Positions 51,524 to 60,998 of a DNA stretch of 64,000 nucleotides are shown piece by piece. The notes beneath the pieces were generated by a model that did no database searches, was not told the DNA's origin, and worked only from the letters and a program-made list of their open reading frames with translations. Position 1 is the stretch's first letter. Every line of letters begins with the position of its first letter. Origin of the DNA: an uncultured Phascolarctobacterium sp. (GTDB taxonomy: Bacteria; Bacillota; Negativicutes; Acidaminococcales; Acidaminococcaceae); NCBI GenBank assembly GCA_900545025.1, contig UQXH01000011.1, positions 1 through 64,000 of the forward strand, in the 5' to 3' direction. A program made the position numbers and the translations under genes.

Positions 51524-51731
51524 TCTGCGTAATCCGCAGTCCGATATTTATAACGCTTATGTAGAAAAATATCGTCATAAATACCGAATTGTTGATTTGT
51601 CGGAAGACGGTAATTTTTCCAGCTGTATTTTGACGGAGGATACTATTTATTTATCGGCTATTTCAGCTTTAACGCTGAAGAAACGTTTGGAAGAAGGATT
51701 TCTTTCCAATGCCGTATACAGTAATTTTTAG
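51462..51731 (+). CDS. remB: extracellular matrix regulator RemB (YaaB)
   Basis: 89 residues from GTG 51462, with GGAGGG 6 bases upstream. YLHLGSDYMVKNSEIIAIFN and SCILTEDTIYLSAISALTLKKR match the RemA/RemB family of DNA-binding regulators. The first 62 bases lie inside the 3' end of the DciA-like gene in another frame. Usual place before gyrB. Confidence 0.92.
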   Translation: MYLHLGSDYMVKNSEIIAIFNLRNPQSDIYNAYVEKYRHKYRIVDLSEDGNFSSCILTEDTIYLSAISALTLKKRLEEGFLSNAVYSNF

Positions 51732-51752
51732 TTGGTAAAGACGGAGGTAAGT

Positions 51753-53690
51753 ATGTCCCATAATAATATTGATATTGAAGAAGCTACTGCGGTAAACGGC
51801 AAGTACGGCGCCGAGCAGATCCATGTCCTGGAAGGTTTGGAAGCAGTACGCAAAAGACCGAGTATGTATATCGGCAGTATTTCCGGACGCGGACTGCACC
51901 ACCTGGTATACGAGGTAGTGGATAACAGTATTGACGAGGCTTTGGCCGGTTACTGCAATAACATAGAGATTACCATTCATCAGGATAACAGTATTACCGT
52001 GCGTGATAACGGCCGCGGTATTCCTGTAGACATGATGAAGAAGGAGGGCAAGCCTGCAGTAGAGGTAATTATGACGGTACTGCATGCAGGCGGTAAGTTT
52101 GGCGACGGCGGCTATAAAGTATCCGGCGGTCTGCATGGCGTAGGCGTTACCTGCGTAAATGCCCTCAGTGAGCAGATGGATGTAGAAGTAAGACGTGACG
52201 GCAAAACTTACGGTATTGAGTTTGCCCGCGGCAAGACTACAAGACCTCTGTATGAAAAAGGAGCTGCTTCTGATACCGGTACTACCGTGCATTTTAAACC
52301 GGACAGCACCATCTTTACGGAGCTGGTTTACAGCTACGATATTCTGCGCCTGCGTATCCGTGAGCTGGCCTTTTTGAATAAAGGCATCAAGATAACCTTG
52401 AGTGATGAACGCAGCGGCAAAAGCGAGACCTTCCATTTTGAAGGCGGTATTATCGAATTTGTGCGCTTTGTGGATGAAAACAAGGATAAAATCCATCCCG
52501 AGCCTATCTATATCGAGGGTGAAAAAGACGGCAATATTGTAGAAGTTGCCATGCAGTACTGCGACACCTATTCGGAAAATATCTTCACCTATGTCAACAA
52601 CATCAATACAGAAGAGGGCGGTACTCATTTAAGCGGTTTTAAGAAAGCGCTGACTCGTACTATTAACGACTATGCCCGTAAAAACAATTTGCTGAAAGAT
52701 GCTGACGATAACCTGAGCGGTGACGATGTACGTGAAGGTCTGACTGCTGTTATCAGCATTAAAGTACGTGAGCCGCAGTTTGAAGGCCAGACTAAGACTA
52801 AACTGGGCAACAGCGAGATTATGCCCATCGTTGATAATTTAGTTAGTGAAGCTTTGGGAGATTTCTTTGAAGAAACACCTGCCATTGCTAAGAAAATTGT
52901 AGAAAAATCCATTATTTCTGCACGTGCAAGAATGGCGGCACGCAAAGCACGCGAACTGACACGACGCAAGAGCGCGCTGGAAGTAAGCAGTCTGCCCGGT
53001 AAGCTGGCTGACTGTCAGAGCAGGGATGCCGCTGAAACAGAAATTTATCTGGTCGAAGGCGATTCGGCAGGCGGCAGCGCCAAGCAGGGACGCGACAGAA
53101 AATTCCAGGCCATCCTGCCTTTGCGCGGTAAGATTTTAAACGTAGAAAAGGCACGTTTAGATAAGATTTTAAGCAGTGAAGAAATCCGCAATATGATTAC
53201 TGCTTTTGGCTGCGGTATCGGTGATGATTTTGATTTGAGCAAGGCTCGCTACGGCAAGATTATCATCATGACAGATGCCGACGTAGACGGTGCCCATATC
53301 AGGACGCTGCTTTTGACCTTCTTCTACCGTTATATGCAGCCGCTGGTGAAGGAAGGACATGTCTTTATTGCTCAGCCGCCGCTGTATCTGGTACGCAAAG
53401 GTCAGAAACATTACTATGCTTACAGTGATGAAGAGCTGCAGCGTCTGCTGGATGAAATCGGACGCGACAGCAATCCGTATGTACAGCGTTACAAAGGCTT
53501 AGGTGAAATGAATCCTGAGCAGCTGTGGGAGACTACTATGGATCCGGAAGCGCGCACTATTTTACAGGTACAGTTGGAAGATGCTGCCGAAGCTGACAGT
53601 ATCTTTTCCATCCTCATGGGCGACAAGGTAGAGCCGCGTCGTCAGTTTATTGAGGAGAATGCCCGTAAGGTACGCAATCTCGATTTGTAA
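51753..53690 (+). CDS. gyrB: DNA gyrase subunit B
   Basis: 645 residues from ATG 51753 with ACGGAGG upstream. ATPase domain with VYEVVDNSIDEALAGYC and SGGLHGVGVTCVNALS, Toprim domain with LVEGDSAGGSAKQGRDR and MTDADVDGAHI, and the C-terminal MGDKVEPRRQFIEENA. Confidence 0.98.
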   Translation: MSHNNIDIEEATAVNGKYGAEQIHVLEGLEAVRKRPSMYIGSISGRGLHHLVYEVVDNSIDEALAGYCNNIEITIHQDNSITVRDNGRGIPVDMMKKEGKPAVEVIMTVLHAGGKFGDGGYKVSGGLHGVGVTCVNALSEQMDVEVRRDGKTYGIEFARGKTTRPLYEKGAASDTGTTVHFKPDSTIFTELVYSYDILRLRIRELAFLNKGIKITLSDERSGKSETFHFEGGIIEFVRFVDENKDKIHPEPIYIEGEKDGNIVEVAMQYCDTYSENIFTYVNNINTEEGGTHLSGFKKALTRTINDYARKNNLLKDADDNLSGDDVREGLTAVISIKVREPQFEGQTKTKLGNSEIMPIVDNLVSEALGDFFEETPAIAKKIVEKSIISARARMAARKARELTRRKSALEVSSLPGKLADCQSRDAAETEIYLVEGDSAGGSAKQGRDRKFQAILPLRGKILNVEKARLDKILSSEEIRNMITAFGCGIGDDFDLSKARYGKIIIMTDADVDGAHIRTLLLTFFYRYMQPLVKEGHVFIAQPPLYLVRKGQKHYYAYSDEELQRLLDEIGRDSNPYVQRYKGLGEMNPEQLWETTMDPEARTILQVQLEDAAEADSIFSILMGDKVEPRRQFIEENARKVRNLDL

Positions 53691-53708
53691 GCAGAGGTGA
53701 CTGTGGTT

Positions 53709-54002
53709 ATGAAGATTAGAAAAAATCTTTCCGACGAGGAAATGCTGAAAGGCTTCAGTGAAGAACTGACCTTTGAAAACGGTATGTACAGCGAAGAAAA
53801 GGTCAGAGAAAGCAAGATCAAGAATACTAAGAAAACTAACAGTAAAGAATTGCTGCTGCCGGAAGAAGCGCAGGAAAGACTTAATCGTTTCCTGCTGGAA
53901 ATAAGCATGGAATGGCTGAAAAATAAAAACGGCGACTGCAGCTGGAAAGTACTGAAAGAAAACGGGCAGATTGTTATCAAGCCCGTAGCTAATAAGAAAT
54001 AA
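53709..54002 (+). CDS. small charged protein between gyrB and thiN
   Basis: 97 residues, Lys/Glu-rich, no membrane segment or cysteine cluster. ATG 53709 has GAGGTG 9 bases upstream; an upstream GTG overlaps this site. Helical N-terminal half (KNLSDEEMLKGFSEELTFEN) and a short C-terminal domain (CSWKVLKENGQIVIKPV). Its stop overlaps the thiN start (TAATG). No family recognised. Confidence 0.7.
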   Translation: MKIRKNLSDEEMLKGFSEELTFENGMYSEEKVRESKIKNTKKTNSKELLLPEEAQERLNRFLLEISMEWLKNKNGDCSWKVLKENGQIVIKPVANKK

Positions 54003-54703
54003 TGCTGACGCAGAAATTTATTCTGCCGCAGTGCAGTGCAGTGCTTACTGCCGTCGGACAGAGGGAAACCTCCTTTGTAATGGCTGGCGGGCGCAAGCCT
54101 GCTTGTAAGTGGCTGCGTCAGGCTGCTGCAGGTTATAAAGCTTACTGCGCCGATGTGGGCGGAGAATATCTGCTTCAATCCGGCATAGTGCCTGAAATAC
54201 TTTTTGGTGACTGTGACAGTACTGGTGCGGAGATATATGCCAATCTGGCTGCATTGGGAACAAAGATTTTTCAGTATCCTGCTGCCAAGGACGACACTGA
54301 TTTGCAGCTTCTGCTGCAGCATATGGATGGCTGCAATCTTATTGTCAGCGGCATCTGGGGCGGTCGGTTCGACCATCTGTACAGTAATGTTTTTTCTTTG
54401 TTAGGGCATAAGGAAAAGCATGGATGCCAGGTGATTATGGCTGATGAAAAAGAAATAATGCTGCTGTTGGCATCTGGAGAAAGCGTAAAAATAGCTGTCA
54501 ACGGTCTGGAGCGTATCAAAGCGGTTTCACTGCTGCCTCTCAGCGGTGAAACGCAGGTAAATATTGCCGGAGTGCGCTGGCCTTTGCAGGAAGCAAAGCT
54601 GCAGCTCTTATATCCTTATGCCATAAGTAATAAGCCTTTGGGAGACATTACCTGTGACTGTTTGGCAGGAGCGGTTGGATTATATTTGTGTTTTACTGAA
54701 TAA
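54002..54703 (+). CDS. thiN: thiamine pyrophosphokinase
   Basis: 233 residues. ADVGGEYLLQSGIVPEILFG, GDCDSTGAEIYANL, and AKDDTDLQLLLQHM are the TPK motifs that bind ATP and thiamine; the C-terminal domain ends with NKPLGDITCDCLAGAVGLYL. Makes thiamine diphosphate. Coupled to the preceding small gene. TPK near gyrB is unusual, and no riboswitch is seen. Confidence 0.9.
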   Translation: MLTQKFILPQCSAVLTAVGQRETSFVMAGGRKPACKWLRQAAAGYKAYCADVGGEYLLQSGIVPEILFGDCDSTGAEIYANLAALGTKIFQYPAAKDDTDLQLLLQHMDGCNLIVSGIWGGRFDHLYSNVFSLLGHKEKHGCQVIMADEKEIMLLLASGESVKIAVNGLERIKAVSLLPLSGETQVNIAGVRWPLQEAKLQLLYPYAISNKPLGDITCDCLAGAVGLYLCFTE

Positions 54704-54724
54704 TTAAGTGAAGAGGGGATATTT

Positions 54725-55504
54725 TTGGAACAGTTTGCTGCAGAGCTTGATCTGCTTTCTATTGTTTTTTTGGCAGTAGCGGGCTTTATTGCGTCTTTTA
54801 TAGATTCTACAGTAGGCGGCGGCGGACTGATTTCTACGCCTGCATTACTGGGTATGGGTTTGCCTGTACCGATGGCGCTGGGAACAAATAAGGTGGCCGC
54901 TTCTATGGGGTCATTTACCAGCGTAGTTTCTTTCTGGCGAGCAGGAAAAATCAATAAGAAGATGGCTCTGAGCCTGATGCCGCTTTCTTTTTTCGGTTCC
55001 GCGCTGGGAGCATATGTGGTCTATCTGCTGCCGGAAGAGCTGATGAAGAACGTCATCGTGGTATTATTGGTGGCGGTAGCAGTATATACTTACCGACGCA
55101 AGGACTGGGGCGATCATGCTACCATTAAGCAGCTGGGAGTAGGTGCGCTGATAGGAACTTTCCTCATGGCTGCCATGCTTGGTTTTTATGATGGTTTTTT
55201 TGGTCCCGGTACAGGCTCTTTCCTTATTTTCGGATTTTTGTTTTTAGGTTTTGATTTTGTAACTGCTGCAGGCAATGCCAAGGCGCTTAATTTTGCCAGC
55301 GGTGTCGGCGCACTGGTTTCCTTTGCCATGAGCGGCTCTATTATCTGGAGCTACGGCCTGGTGATGGGCTTCTTTATGATTTTAGGTGCTGTCTGCGGTT
55401 CGCGTATGGCGATAAAAAAAGGCGCTTCTTATGTGCGCCCGCTGTATTTACTGGTAACTACCCTGCTGATAGGCAAGCAGGTTTATGAAATATTGTTTAA
55501 GTGA
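54725..55504 (+). CDS. TSUP-family (TauE/SafE) permease, TTG start
   Basis: 259 residues from TTG 54725 with GAGGGG 7 bases upstream. About eight membrane segments in two halves; FIDSTVGGGGLISTPALLGM and GFYDGFFGPGTGSFLIFGFL are the paired family motifs. Exports a small sulfur-containing or organic anion; substrate unknown. Between thiN and gyrA. Confidence 0.9.
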   Translation: MEQFAAELDLLSIVFLAVAGFIASFIDSTVGGGGLISTPALLGMGLPVPMALGTNKVAASMGSFTSVVSFWRAGKINKKMALSLMPLSFFGSALGAYVVYLLPEELMKNVIVVLLVAVAVYTYRRKDWGDHATIKQLGVGALIGTFLMAAMLGFYDGFFGPGTGSFLIFGFLFLGFDFVTAAGNAKALNFASGVGALVSFAMSGSIIWSYGLVMGFFMILGAVCGSRMAIKKGASYVRPLYLLVTTLLIGKQVYEILFK

Positions 55505-55521
55505 TAAGGTCAGGTGATAAA

Positions 55522-57969
55522 GTGGATTTAGAAAATAACGGCGGTAAGGTCTTACCCGTCTACATTGAAGAAGAAATGCAGAAGTCCTATATCGACTATG
55601 CCATGAGCGTTATTATCCAGCGTGCTCTGCCGGATGTACGTGACGGTCTGAAGCCTGTACACCGCAGGATTCTGTATGCGATGCAGGAAGCAGGTATGGC
55701 GTCTAATAAGCCGTACAAAAAATCAGCCCGTATCGTCGGCGAAGTACTTGGTAAATATCATCCGCACGGCGATTCCTCTGTTTACGAAGCTATCGTACGT
55801 CTGGCACAGGATTTTTCTACCCGTTACCTGATGGTTGACGGTCACGGCAACTTTGGCAGCGTGGACGGAGACGGGGCGGCTGCTATGCGTTACACGGAAG
55901 TGCGTATGGCTAAGATTGCCGAAATGATGCTGGAAGATATTGAGAAGGAAACGGTAGATTTCGTTCCCAACTACGATGAATCTCTGAAAGAGCCCAGCGT
56001 GCTTCCGTCCAAGGTACCGGCAATCCTGATTAACGGCAGCGCCGGCATTGCCGTAGGTATGGCTACTAACATTCCGCCGCATAACCTCAGTGAGGTTGTC
56101 AACGGCCTGGTAATGCTCATAGATAATCCTGATACTGAAATCCAGCAGCTGATGACTGCCATCAAAGGTCCTGATTTTCCGACTGGCGCCAGCATCCTTG
56201 GTACTGACGGTATCCGCAGCGCCTATACAACCGGTCGCGGTGTAGTCAAGATTCGTGCTAAAGCTGAAATCGAGCCGATGGCTAAAGGCAAGCACAGGAT
56301 CGTTGTCAGTGAAATTCCTTATCAGGTAAATAAGGCTAAGCTGATTGAAAGCATCGCCCAATTAGTTAAAGACGGCGTTATTGAAGGCATTACTGATTTA
56401 CGTGATGAATCTGACCGCCGCGGTATGCGTGTGGTAATAGAGCTGAAAAGCGATGTCGTACCGGATGTTGTACTGAATCAGTTGTACAAGCATACCCAGC
56501 TGCAGAGCTCCTTCGGTATTATCATGCTGGCGCTGGTCAATGGTCAGCCGCGTATTTTAAATCTGAAACAGATTCTGGAATATTATCTTGCCCATCAGAA
56601 GGACGTTATTACCAGACGTACCCGTTACGAACTGGGTAAGGCTAAGGACAGAGCACATATCTTGGAAGGCTTGAAGATTGCTCTGGACAATCTTGATGCC
56701 GTTATCAGCACCATCAGAAGCAGCGCTACTGCTGACATTGCTAAGACTGCCTTGATGGAAAGATTCAGTCTTAGCATGCGTCAGGCCCAGGCCATCCTTG
56801 ATATGCGTCTGCAGCGTCTGACTGGTCTGGAACGCAAAAAGATTGACGATGAATATGTTGATGTAATGGAAACTATTGACTGGCTGGAAAGCGTTCTGGC
56901 TGATGAGCATAAGGTAATGAATATTATCAAAGAAGACCTTTTGGAAGTTAAGAAAAAATTCGGCGATGCACGTCGTACTGAGATTTCTTTGGATACTTCC
57001 GAAATGGATATTGAAGACTTGATTGCAGAAGAAGATATTGTAGTAACTATCAGCCATCAGGGTTATATCAAACGTCAGACTCTGGATAATTTCCGCAATC
57101 AGAAACGCGGCGGCGTAGGCAAGACAGGAGGCAGCGGTAAGAAAGCCGACGATTGCGCAGAGCATTTATTCCTGTCTACAACCCATCACAATATTCTCTT
57201 CTTTACCAATAAGGGGCGCGTTTATCGTCAGAAAGGCTACGAGATACCGGAAGCTGGACGTACTGCCAAAGGCACGGCTATCATCAATTTGCTGCCGTTA
57301 GAGCAGGGTGAGAAGATTACTGCTGTTATCCCGGTAAAAGAATTTATCGAAGATCATTTCATGTTCATGGCGACCAATAAAGGCACTGTGAAAAAGACCA
57401 ATCTGAAAGATTTTGACAGTACCCGTAAATCTGGTTTGATTGCTATCAATCTTGATGATGATGAAGATTTGATTGGCGTTGAAATGACTAATGGCAGCAG
57501 CGAAATCGTACTGGCTACCAGGAATGGTACTGCCATCAGGTTTGATGAGCAGGATGTACGCCCGATGGGACGTACTGCCCACGGTGTACGCGGTATTACG
57601 CTTAATTATGGTGATGCTGTTGTTGCTATGGACAGTGTCGGCAGTGAGGAATGTGAAGTACTGACGGCTACAGAGCTTGGTATGGGCAAACGTACGGCGG
57701 TCAGCGAGTATCGCAAGCAGACCCGCGGCGGTAAAGGCGTTATCAATATCAAGATTACGGAAAAAACCGGTGCTGTAGTAGGTATGCGCGTTATTAATCC
57801 GCAGCAGGAAATTATGATGATTACTGCTGCAGGTATTATCATCCGTATCGATGTAGACGGTATTTCTCAGTTTGGCCGTAACGCGCAGGGTGTAAAACTT
57901 ATGACTCTGAATGATGATGATAAAGTAGTTTCTCTGGCTGCCGTGCATCATGATGAAAGTGAAGACTGA
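55522..57969 (+). CDS. gyrA: DNA gyrase subunit A
   Basis: 815 residues from GTG 55522, with AGGTG 6 bases upstream; the in-frame GTG at 55501 overlaps the preceding stop and lacks a site. KVLPVYIEEEMQKSYIDYAM, the catalytic tyrosine in AAAMRYTEVRM, and the C-terminal pinwheel with GyrA box RGGKGVI. The quinolone-determining region reads PHGDSSVYEA (wild-type-like serine). Confidence 0.98.
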   Translation: MDLENNGGKVLPVYIEEEMQKSYIDYAMSVIIQRALPDVRDGLKPVHRRILYAMQEAGMASNKPYKKSARIVGEVLGKYHPHGDSSVYEAIVRLAQDFSTRYLMVDGHGNFGSVDGDGAAAMRYTEVRMAKIAEMMLEDIEKETVDFVPNYDESLKEPSVLPSKVPAILINGSAGIAVGMATNIPPHNLSEVVNGLVMLIDNPDTEIQQLMTAIKGPDFPTGASILGTDGIRSAYTTGRGVVKIRAKAEIEPMAKGKHRIVVSEIPYQVNKAKLIESIAQLVKDGVIEGITDLRDESDRRGMRVVIELKSDVVPDVVLNQLYKHTQLQSSFGIIMLALVNGQPRILNLKQILEYYLAHQKDVITRRTRYELGKAKDRAHILEGLKIALDNLDAVISTIRSSATADIAKTALMERFSLSMRQAQAILDMRLQRLTGLERKKIDDEYVDVMETIDWLESVLADEHKVMNIIKEDLLEVKKKFGDARRTEISLDTSEMDIEDLIAEEDIVVTISHQGYIKRQTLDNFRNQKRGGVGKTGGSGKKADDCAEHLFLSTTHHNILFFTNKGRVYRQKGYEIPEAGRTAKGTAIINLLPLEQGEKITAVIPVKEFIEDHFMFMATNKGTVKKTNLKDFDSTRKSGLIAINLDDDEDLIGVEMTNGSSEIVLATRNGTAIRFDEQDVRPMGRTAHGVRGITLNYGDAVVAMDSVGSEECEVLTATELGMGKRTAVSEYRKQTRGGKGVINIKITEKTGAVVGMRVINPQQEIMMITAAGIIIRIDVDGISQFGRNAQGVKLMTLNDDDKVVSLAAVHHDESED

Positions 57970-57996
57970 AAAGCAGTAAAATAAAGTCATAAAATA

Positions 57997-58032
57997 AAAA
58001 AGCACGAAATTCCTAAGAATTTCGTGCTTTTT
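57997..58032. terminator. bidirectional terminator after gyrA
   Basis: 16-bp stem (57997-58012 with 58017-58032), 4-base loop, T-rich exits both ways. Confidence 0.9.
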
Positions 58033-58034
58033 GT

Positions 58035-58568
58035 TTACCAGCCGATGCCTATCCAGGGCCCGTGATGATGTCCGCCGCCAATACCTATACCGATGCCGAT
58101 AGGAAAGCGTGTTTCATGTTTTTCCTGCGCCAGCTTCATAAACCAGAAGCGGTAAACTTGAACATCCTGCTCGAGCTTTTGCGGTAAATCTGTATCAGTG
58201 ATGATTTTATAGCCTCCGAAACTGGTGTTGCTGTTTTCGTAATCACGCAGCATTTTCGACATTTGTTCAAAGGTTTTCTTGTTGTTGGTATAAAGACGCA
58301 GCATTTCACTTTCCGGTGCCGTCAGGATAATTTGTTTACGTAAGGAGCGATTATTTGCAGTATCTTTATAAACAAGTACTTTGTCTTCATCTGTTTTCAG
58401 ATATAAGATATCACCCTGAATATTCTGCAGACGTTTATTCATTTCTGCTGTAACTATTATTTCTGGCTCAAGCTCTGTTTCGTTTTTTGAATCATTATTT
58501 TCTGCCGCTAAGATAGTCTGACTTACGGTGAATAGTAGAAAGGTAATGAGCAGAATTATTTTTTTCAT
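58035..58568 (-). CDS. small exported protein with Gly/Ile/His-rich tail
   Basis: 177 residues. Signal peptide ending TILA-AENN. The middle is polar and helical (EMNKRLQNIQGDILYLKTDE). The last 25 residues are a Gly-Ile repeat and His cluster (GIGIGIGGGHHHGPWIGIGW), which could bind metal or sit in the membrane. GGAGG precedes the ATG. No family recognised. Confidence 0.8.
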   Translation of the reverse strand: MKKIILLITFLLFTVSQTILAAENNDSKNETELEPEIIVTAEMNKRLQNIQGDILYLKTDEDKVLVYKDTANNRSLRKQIILTAPESEMLRLYTNNKKTFEQMSKMLRDYENSNTSFGGYKIITDTDLPQKLEQDVQVYRFWFMKLAQEKHETRFPIGIGIGIGGGHHHGPWIGIGW

Positions 58569-58711
58569 GTCAATCCTCCTAAAAAATTAAAAAAAAGCAA
58601 ATGTGAAAAAAAAGTAAAATTAGAGACGGAAAAAACTTTATCCTTTGAATATATGTTATCATAAAATATCGAATTTATATACGTTTGTTTTAAATATTAG
58701 CAGGAGGATAT

Positions 58712-59428
58712 ATGAGCGGTAAGGATTTTCTGAAAATAATATTGCTGAATATTGTTGGTATTGTGCTGTTTTGCAGCTGGTATCTGCCGGAAAATCATGG
58801 CTTTTGGTTTCAGGTAGATAAAGAAGTTTTTTATTTTTTTAATAATCTGCTGCTGGAAAATAAAGCTTTTATGTATTTAGTAGCTTTTGTTAATCTGCGC
58901 GCTTTTGATTGTGTAGCTTTTATTTTTATGTTGGTAATTTTTTATAGTTATTACCGTAAATGCGACGCACAAGGGAAGAGAAGGATGTTCTGTATTGGGA
59001 TAGCTATGCTTGTAAGTGCAGTTATTGCGAAACAGTTTGATATGCAGATACCTGTAGAAAGGCCAAGCCCTACGAAATTTTTTATAGACGTTAATCTGGT
59101 GAGTCAGCTCAGCGGCTGGCATACTAAAGACAGCGCCGGTGACAGCTTTCCCGGTGATCATGGGATGATGCTTTTGGTATTCAGTACCTATATGCTGAAA
59201 TATGTAGGCAGAAAAGCTTTTGGTCAATGCTTTGCTGTTTTTGTTATTTTTTCGCTGCCGCGGATTATGGGCGGTGCCCACTGGCTGACTGATATAGTTG
59301 TGGGTTCTGTTTCTATAGTTCTCGTTGTATTGAGCTGGTTATTATTAACACCTGCCTCAGACCGTTTTATTAGTTGGCTGGAACAAAAAGTACCGCTGAA
59401 ATTTTTTATAGCTAAGAAAAATAATTAG
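58712..59428 (+). CDS. PAP2-superfamily membrane phosphatase
   Basis: 238 residues, six membrane segments. The three phosphatase motifs are visible: KQFDMQIPVERPSP, DSFPGDHGMM, and SLPRIMGGAHWLTDIVVG with the catalytic histidines. Such enzymes act on undecaprenyl pyrophosphate or phospholipid/lipid A phosphate; in a diderm the lipid A option is open. GGAGG precedes the ATG. Confidence 0.9.
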   Translation: MSGKDFLKIILLNIVGIVLFCSWYLPENHGFWFQVDKEVFYFFNNLLLENKAFMYLVAFVNLRAFDCVAFIFMLVIFYSYYRKCDAQGKRRMFCIGIAMLVSAVIAKQFDMQIPVERPSPTKFFIDVNLVSQLSGWHTKDSAGDSFPGDHGMMLLVFSTYMLKYVGRKAFGQCFAVFVIFSLPRIMGGAHWLTDIVVGSVSIVLVVLSWLLLTPASDRFISWLEQKVPLKFFIAKKNN

Positions 59429-59441
59429 GCTTTCATGAGAG

Positions 59442-59472
59442 AAAAGAACTGCTCTGCTGCAGTTCTTTTTTT
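59442..59472 (+). terminator. terminator after the PAP2 gene
   Basis: 11-bp stem (59442-59452 with 59459-59469), 6-base loop, T-run. Confidence 0.85.
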
Positions 59473-59536
59473 ATTATTTTTATGATAAAATGAATTGATA
59501 TAAGAAATTTTATAATTTCAGCAAGGATGTGAAAAA

Positions 59537-60997
59537 ATGGAATTTATTAAATCTGCTGACGTAGTCGTTATCGGCGGCGGTATCGTTGGTACTGCTGTTT
59601 TACGCGAGCTTTCCAAGTATGATTTAAAATGTATCCTGGTAGAAAAAGAGCCTGATCTGGCAATGGGTACTACCAAGGCCAACAGTGCTATACTGCATGC
59701 CGGTTTTGATGCTCCTACCGGCAGCTTGAAAGCTATTACCAATGTACGCGGTAATAAGTTGTATCATGAACTGGAGCAGGAGCTGGATCTGGACATTAAA
59801 TGGACCGGCTCTTTAGTAGCTGCAACTACTGACGAAGAAATGGCAACTTTGCAGGAGCTTCTTGAACGCGGCAAGGCGAACGGTGTAGAAGGCCTGAAAA
59901 TTTTAAGCCGTGAAGAAGTGCTGCAGAAAGAAAAAAATATTACTTCTGTGAAAGGTGCTTTATGGGCTCCCAGCGCAGGTGTCTGCTGGCCTTTTGGTGC
60001 GGCTTTGGCTTTTGCTAGATGCGCAGTGCAAAACGGTGCAGAGGTTATGCGTGACTGTCGTGTCTTAGGCTTTATTAAAGAAGATGGACGTATTACCGGC
60101 GTTGAAACAAGTCAAGGTGTTATTAAAACTAAATATGTAGTAAATGCTGCCGGTGTTTATGCTGATGAGATTGCTAAAATGGCCGGTGATGAAAGCTTTA
60201 CTATTACTCCGCGTAAAGGCGAATATATACTGTTTGACAAAACTGCCTGCAGCAGCCTGGTATTTGGCGTAGTATTCCCTACTCCTACCAAGAAGTCCAA
60301 AGGTATCCTTGTCTGCACTACTACTCATGGCAATACCTTTATCGGACCGAACGCTCAGGATATGGAAGATAAGGAAGATCATGCGGTTACTGCTGAAGGC
60401 ATGGACGAGATTGTTGCTTCGGCTCGCAAACTTATTCCTAATCTGCCTATGGGTGCGGCTATTACTGAGTTTTCCGGTCTGCGTGCTGTTTCCAGTACAG
60501 GCGATTTCATTATCGGCGCTTCTGCCGTAGCTGGCTTATATAATGCTGCCGGCATGCAGTCTCCCGGTCTGACTGCAGCTCCTGCTGTTGCAGAAATGCT
60601 GGCAGAGGCTATTGTGAAAGACTGCGGCGCTCAGGCTAAAGCTGATTTTAAAGCAGAGCTGCCGAAAAAACATGTTTTCAACAGACTGAACTGGGATAAA
60701 CAGGCTGAGCTGATTAAAGAAAACAGCCTGTACGGACGCGTAATCTGCCGCTGCGAAACTATTACTGAAGCAGAGATTGTGGAAGCTATCCATGAATCCT
60801 GCGGTGCACGTACAGTTGATGGCGTAAAACGTCGTACCCGTGCGGGTATGGGACGCTGTCAGGGCGGTTTTTGCGGTCCGCGTGTTACTCAGATCCTGGC
60901 CCGCGAGCTGAATATACCTGTTCCGGAAGTTTTAAAAGAACGTGCTGATTCCCATATGTTCTACGAAAAAAATCAGGCGCAGGAAGGAGAAGCATAA
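59537..60997 (+). CDS. anaerobic glycerol-3-phosphate dehydrogenase-like FAD oxidoreductase with BFD domain
   Basis: 486 residues. N-terminal FAD fold VVVIGGGIVGTAVLRELS, then TTKANSAILHAGFDAPTGS typical of the GlpA/LhgO group, and a C-terminal [2Fe-2S]-binding BFD-like domain (CRCET near 410, and GMGRCQGGFCGPRVTQIL). Oxidises glycerol 3-phosphate (or a related 2-hydroxy compound) and passes electrons to the following subunit. Starts an operon of three redox genes and a binding protein. Confidence 0.9.
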   Translation: MEFIKSADVVVIGGGIVGTAVLRELSKYDLKCILVEKEPDLAMGTTKANSAILHAGFDAPTGSLKAITNVRGNKLYHELEQELDLDIKWTGSLVAATTDEEMATLQELLERGKANGVEGLKILSREEVLQKEKNITSVKGALWAPSAGVCWPFGAALAFARCAVQNGAEVMRDCRVLGFIKEDGRITGVETSQGVIKTKYVVNAAGVYADEIAKMAGDESFTITPRKGEYILFDKTACSSLVFGVVFPTPTKKSKGILVCTTTHGNTFIGPNAQDMEDKEDHAVTAEGMDEIVASARKLIPNLPMGAAITEFSGLRAVSSTGDFIIGASAVAGLYNAAGMQSPGLTAAPAVAEMLAEAIVKDCGAQAKADFKAELPKKHVFNRLNWDKQAELIKENSLYGRVICRCETITEAEIVEAIHESCGARTVDGVKRRTRAGMGRCQGGFCGPRVTQILARELNIPVPEVLKERADSHMFYEKNQAQEGEA

Positions 60998-60998
60998 T

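Noticed and set aside
51669..52628. 319-codon minus-strand frame opposite gyrB
   Set aside because: Long only because of gyrB codon bias; the gyrB frame has all family motifs.
57298..58005. 235-codon minus-strand frame opposite the gyrA 3' end
   Set aside because: Antisense shadow that also crosses the gyrA terminator.
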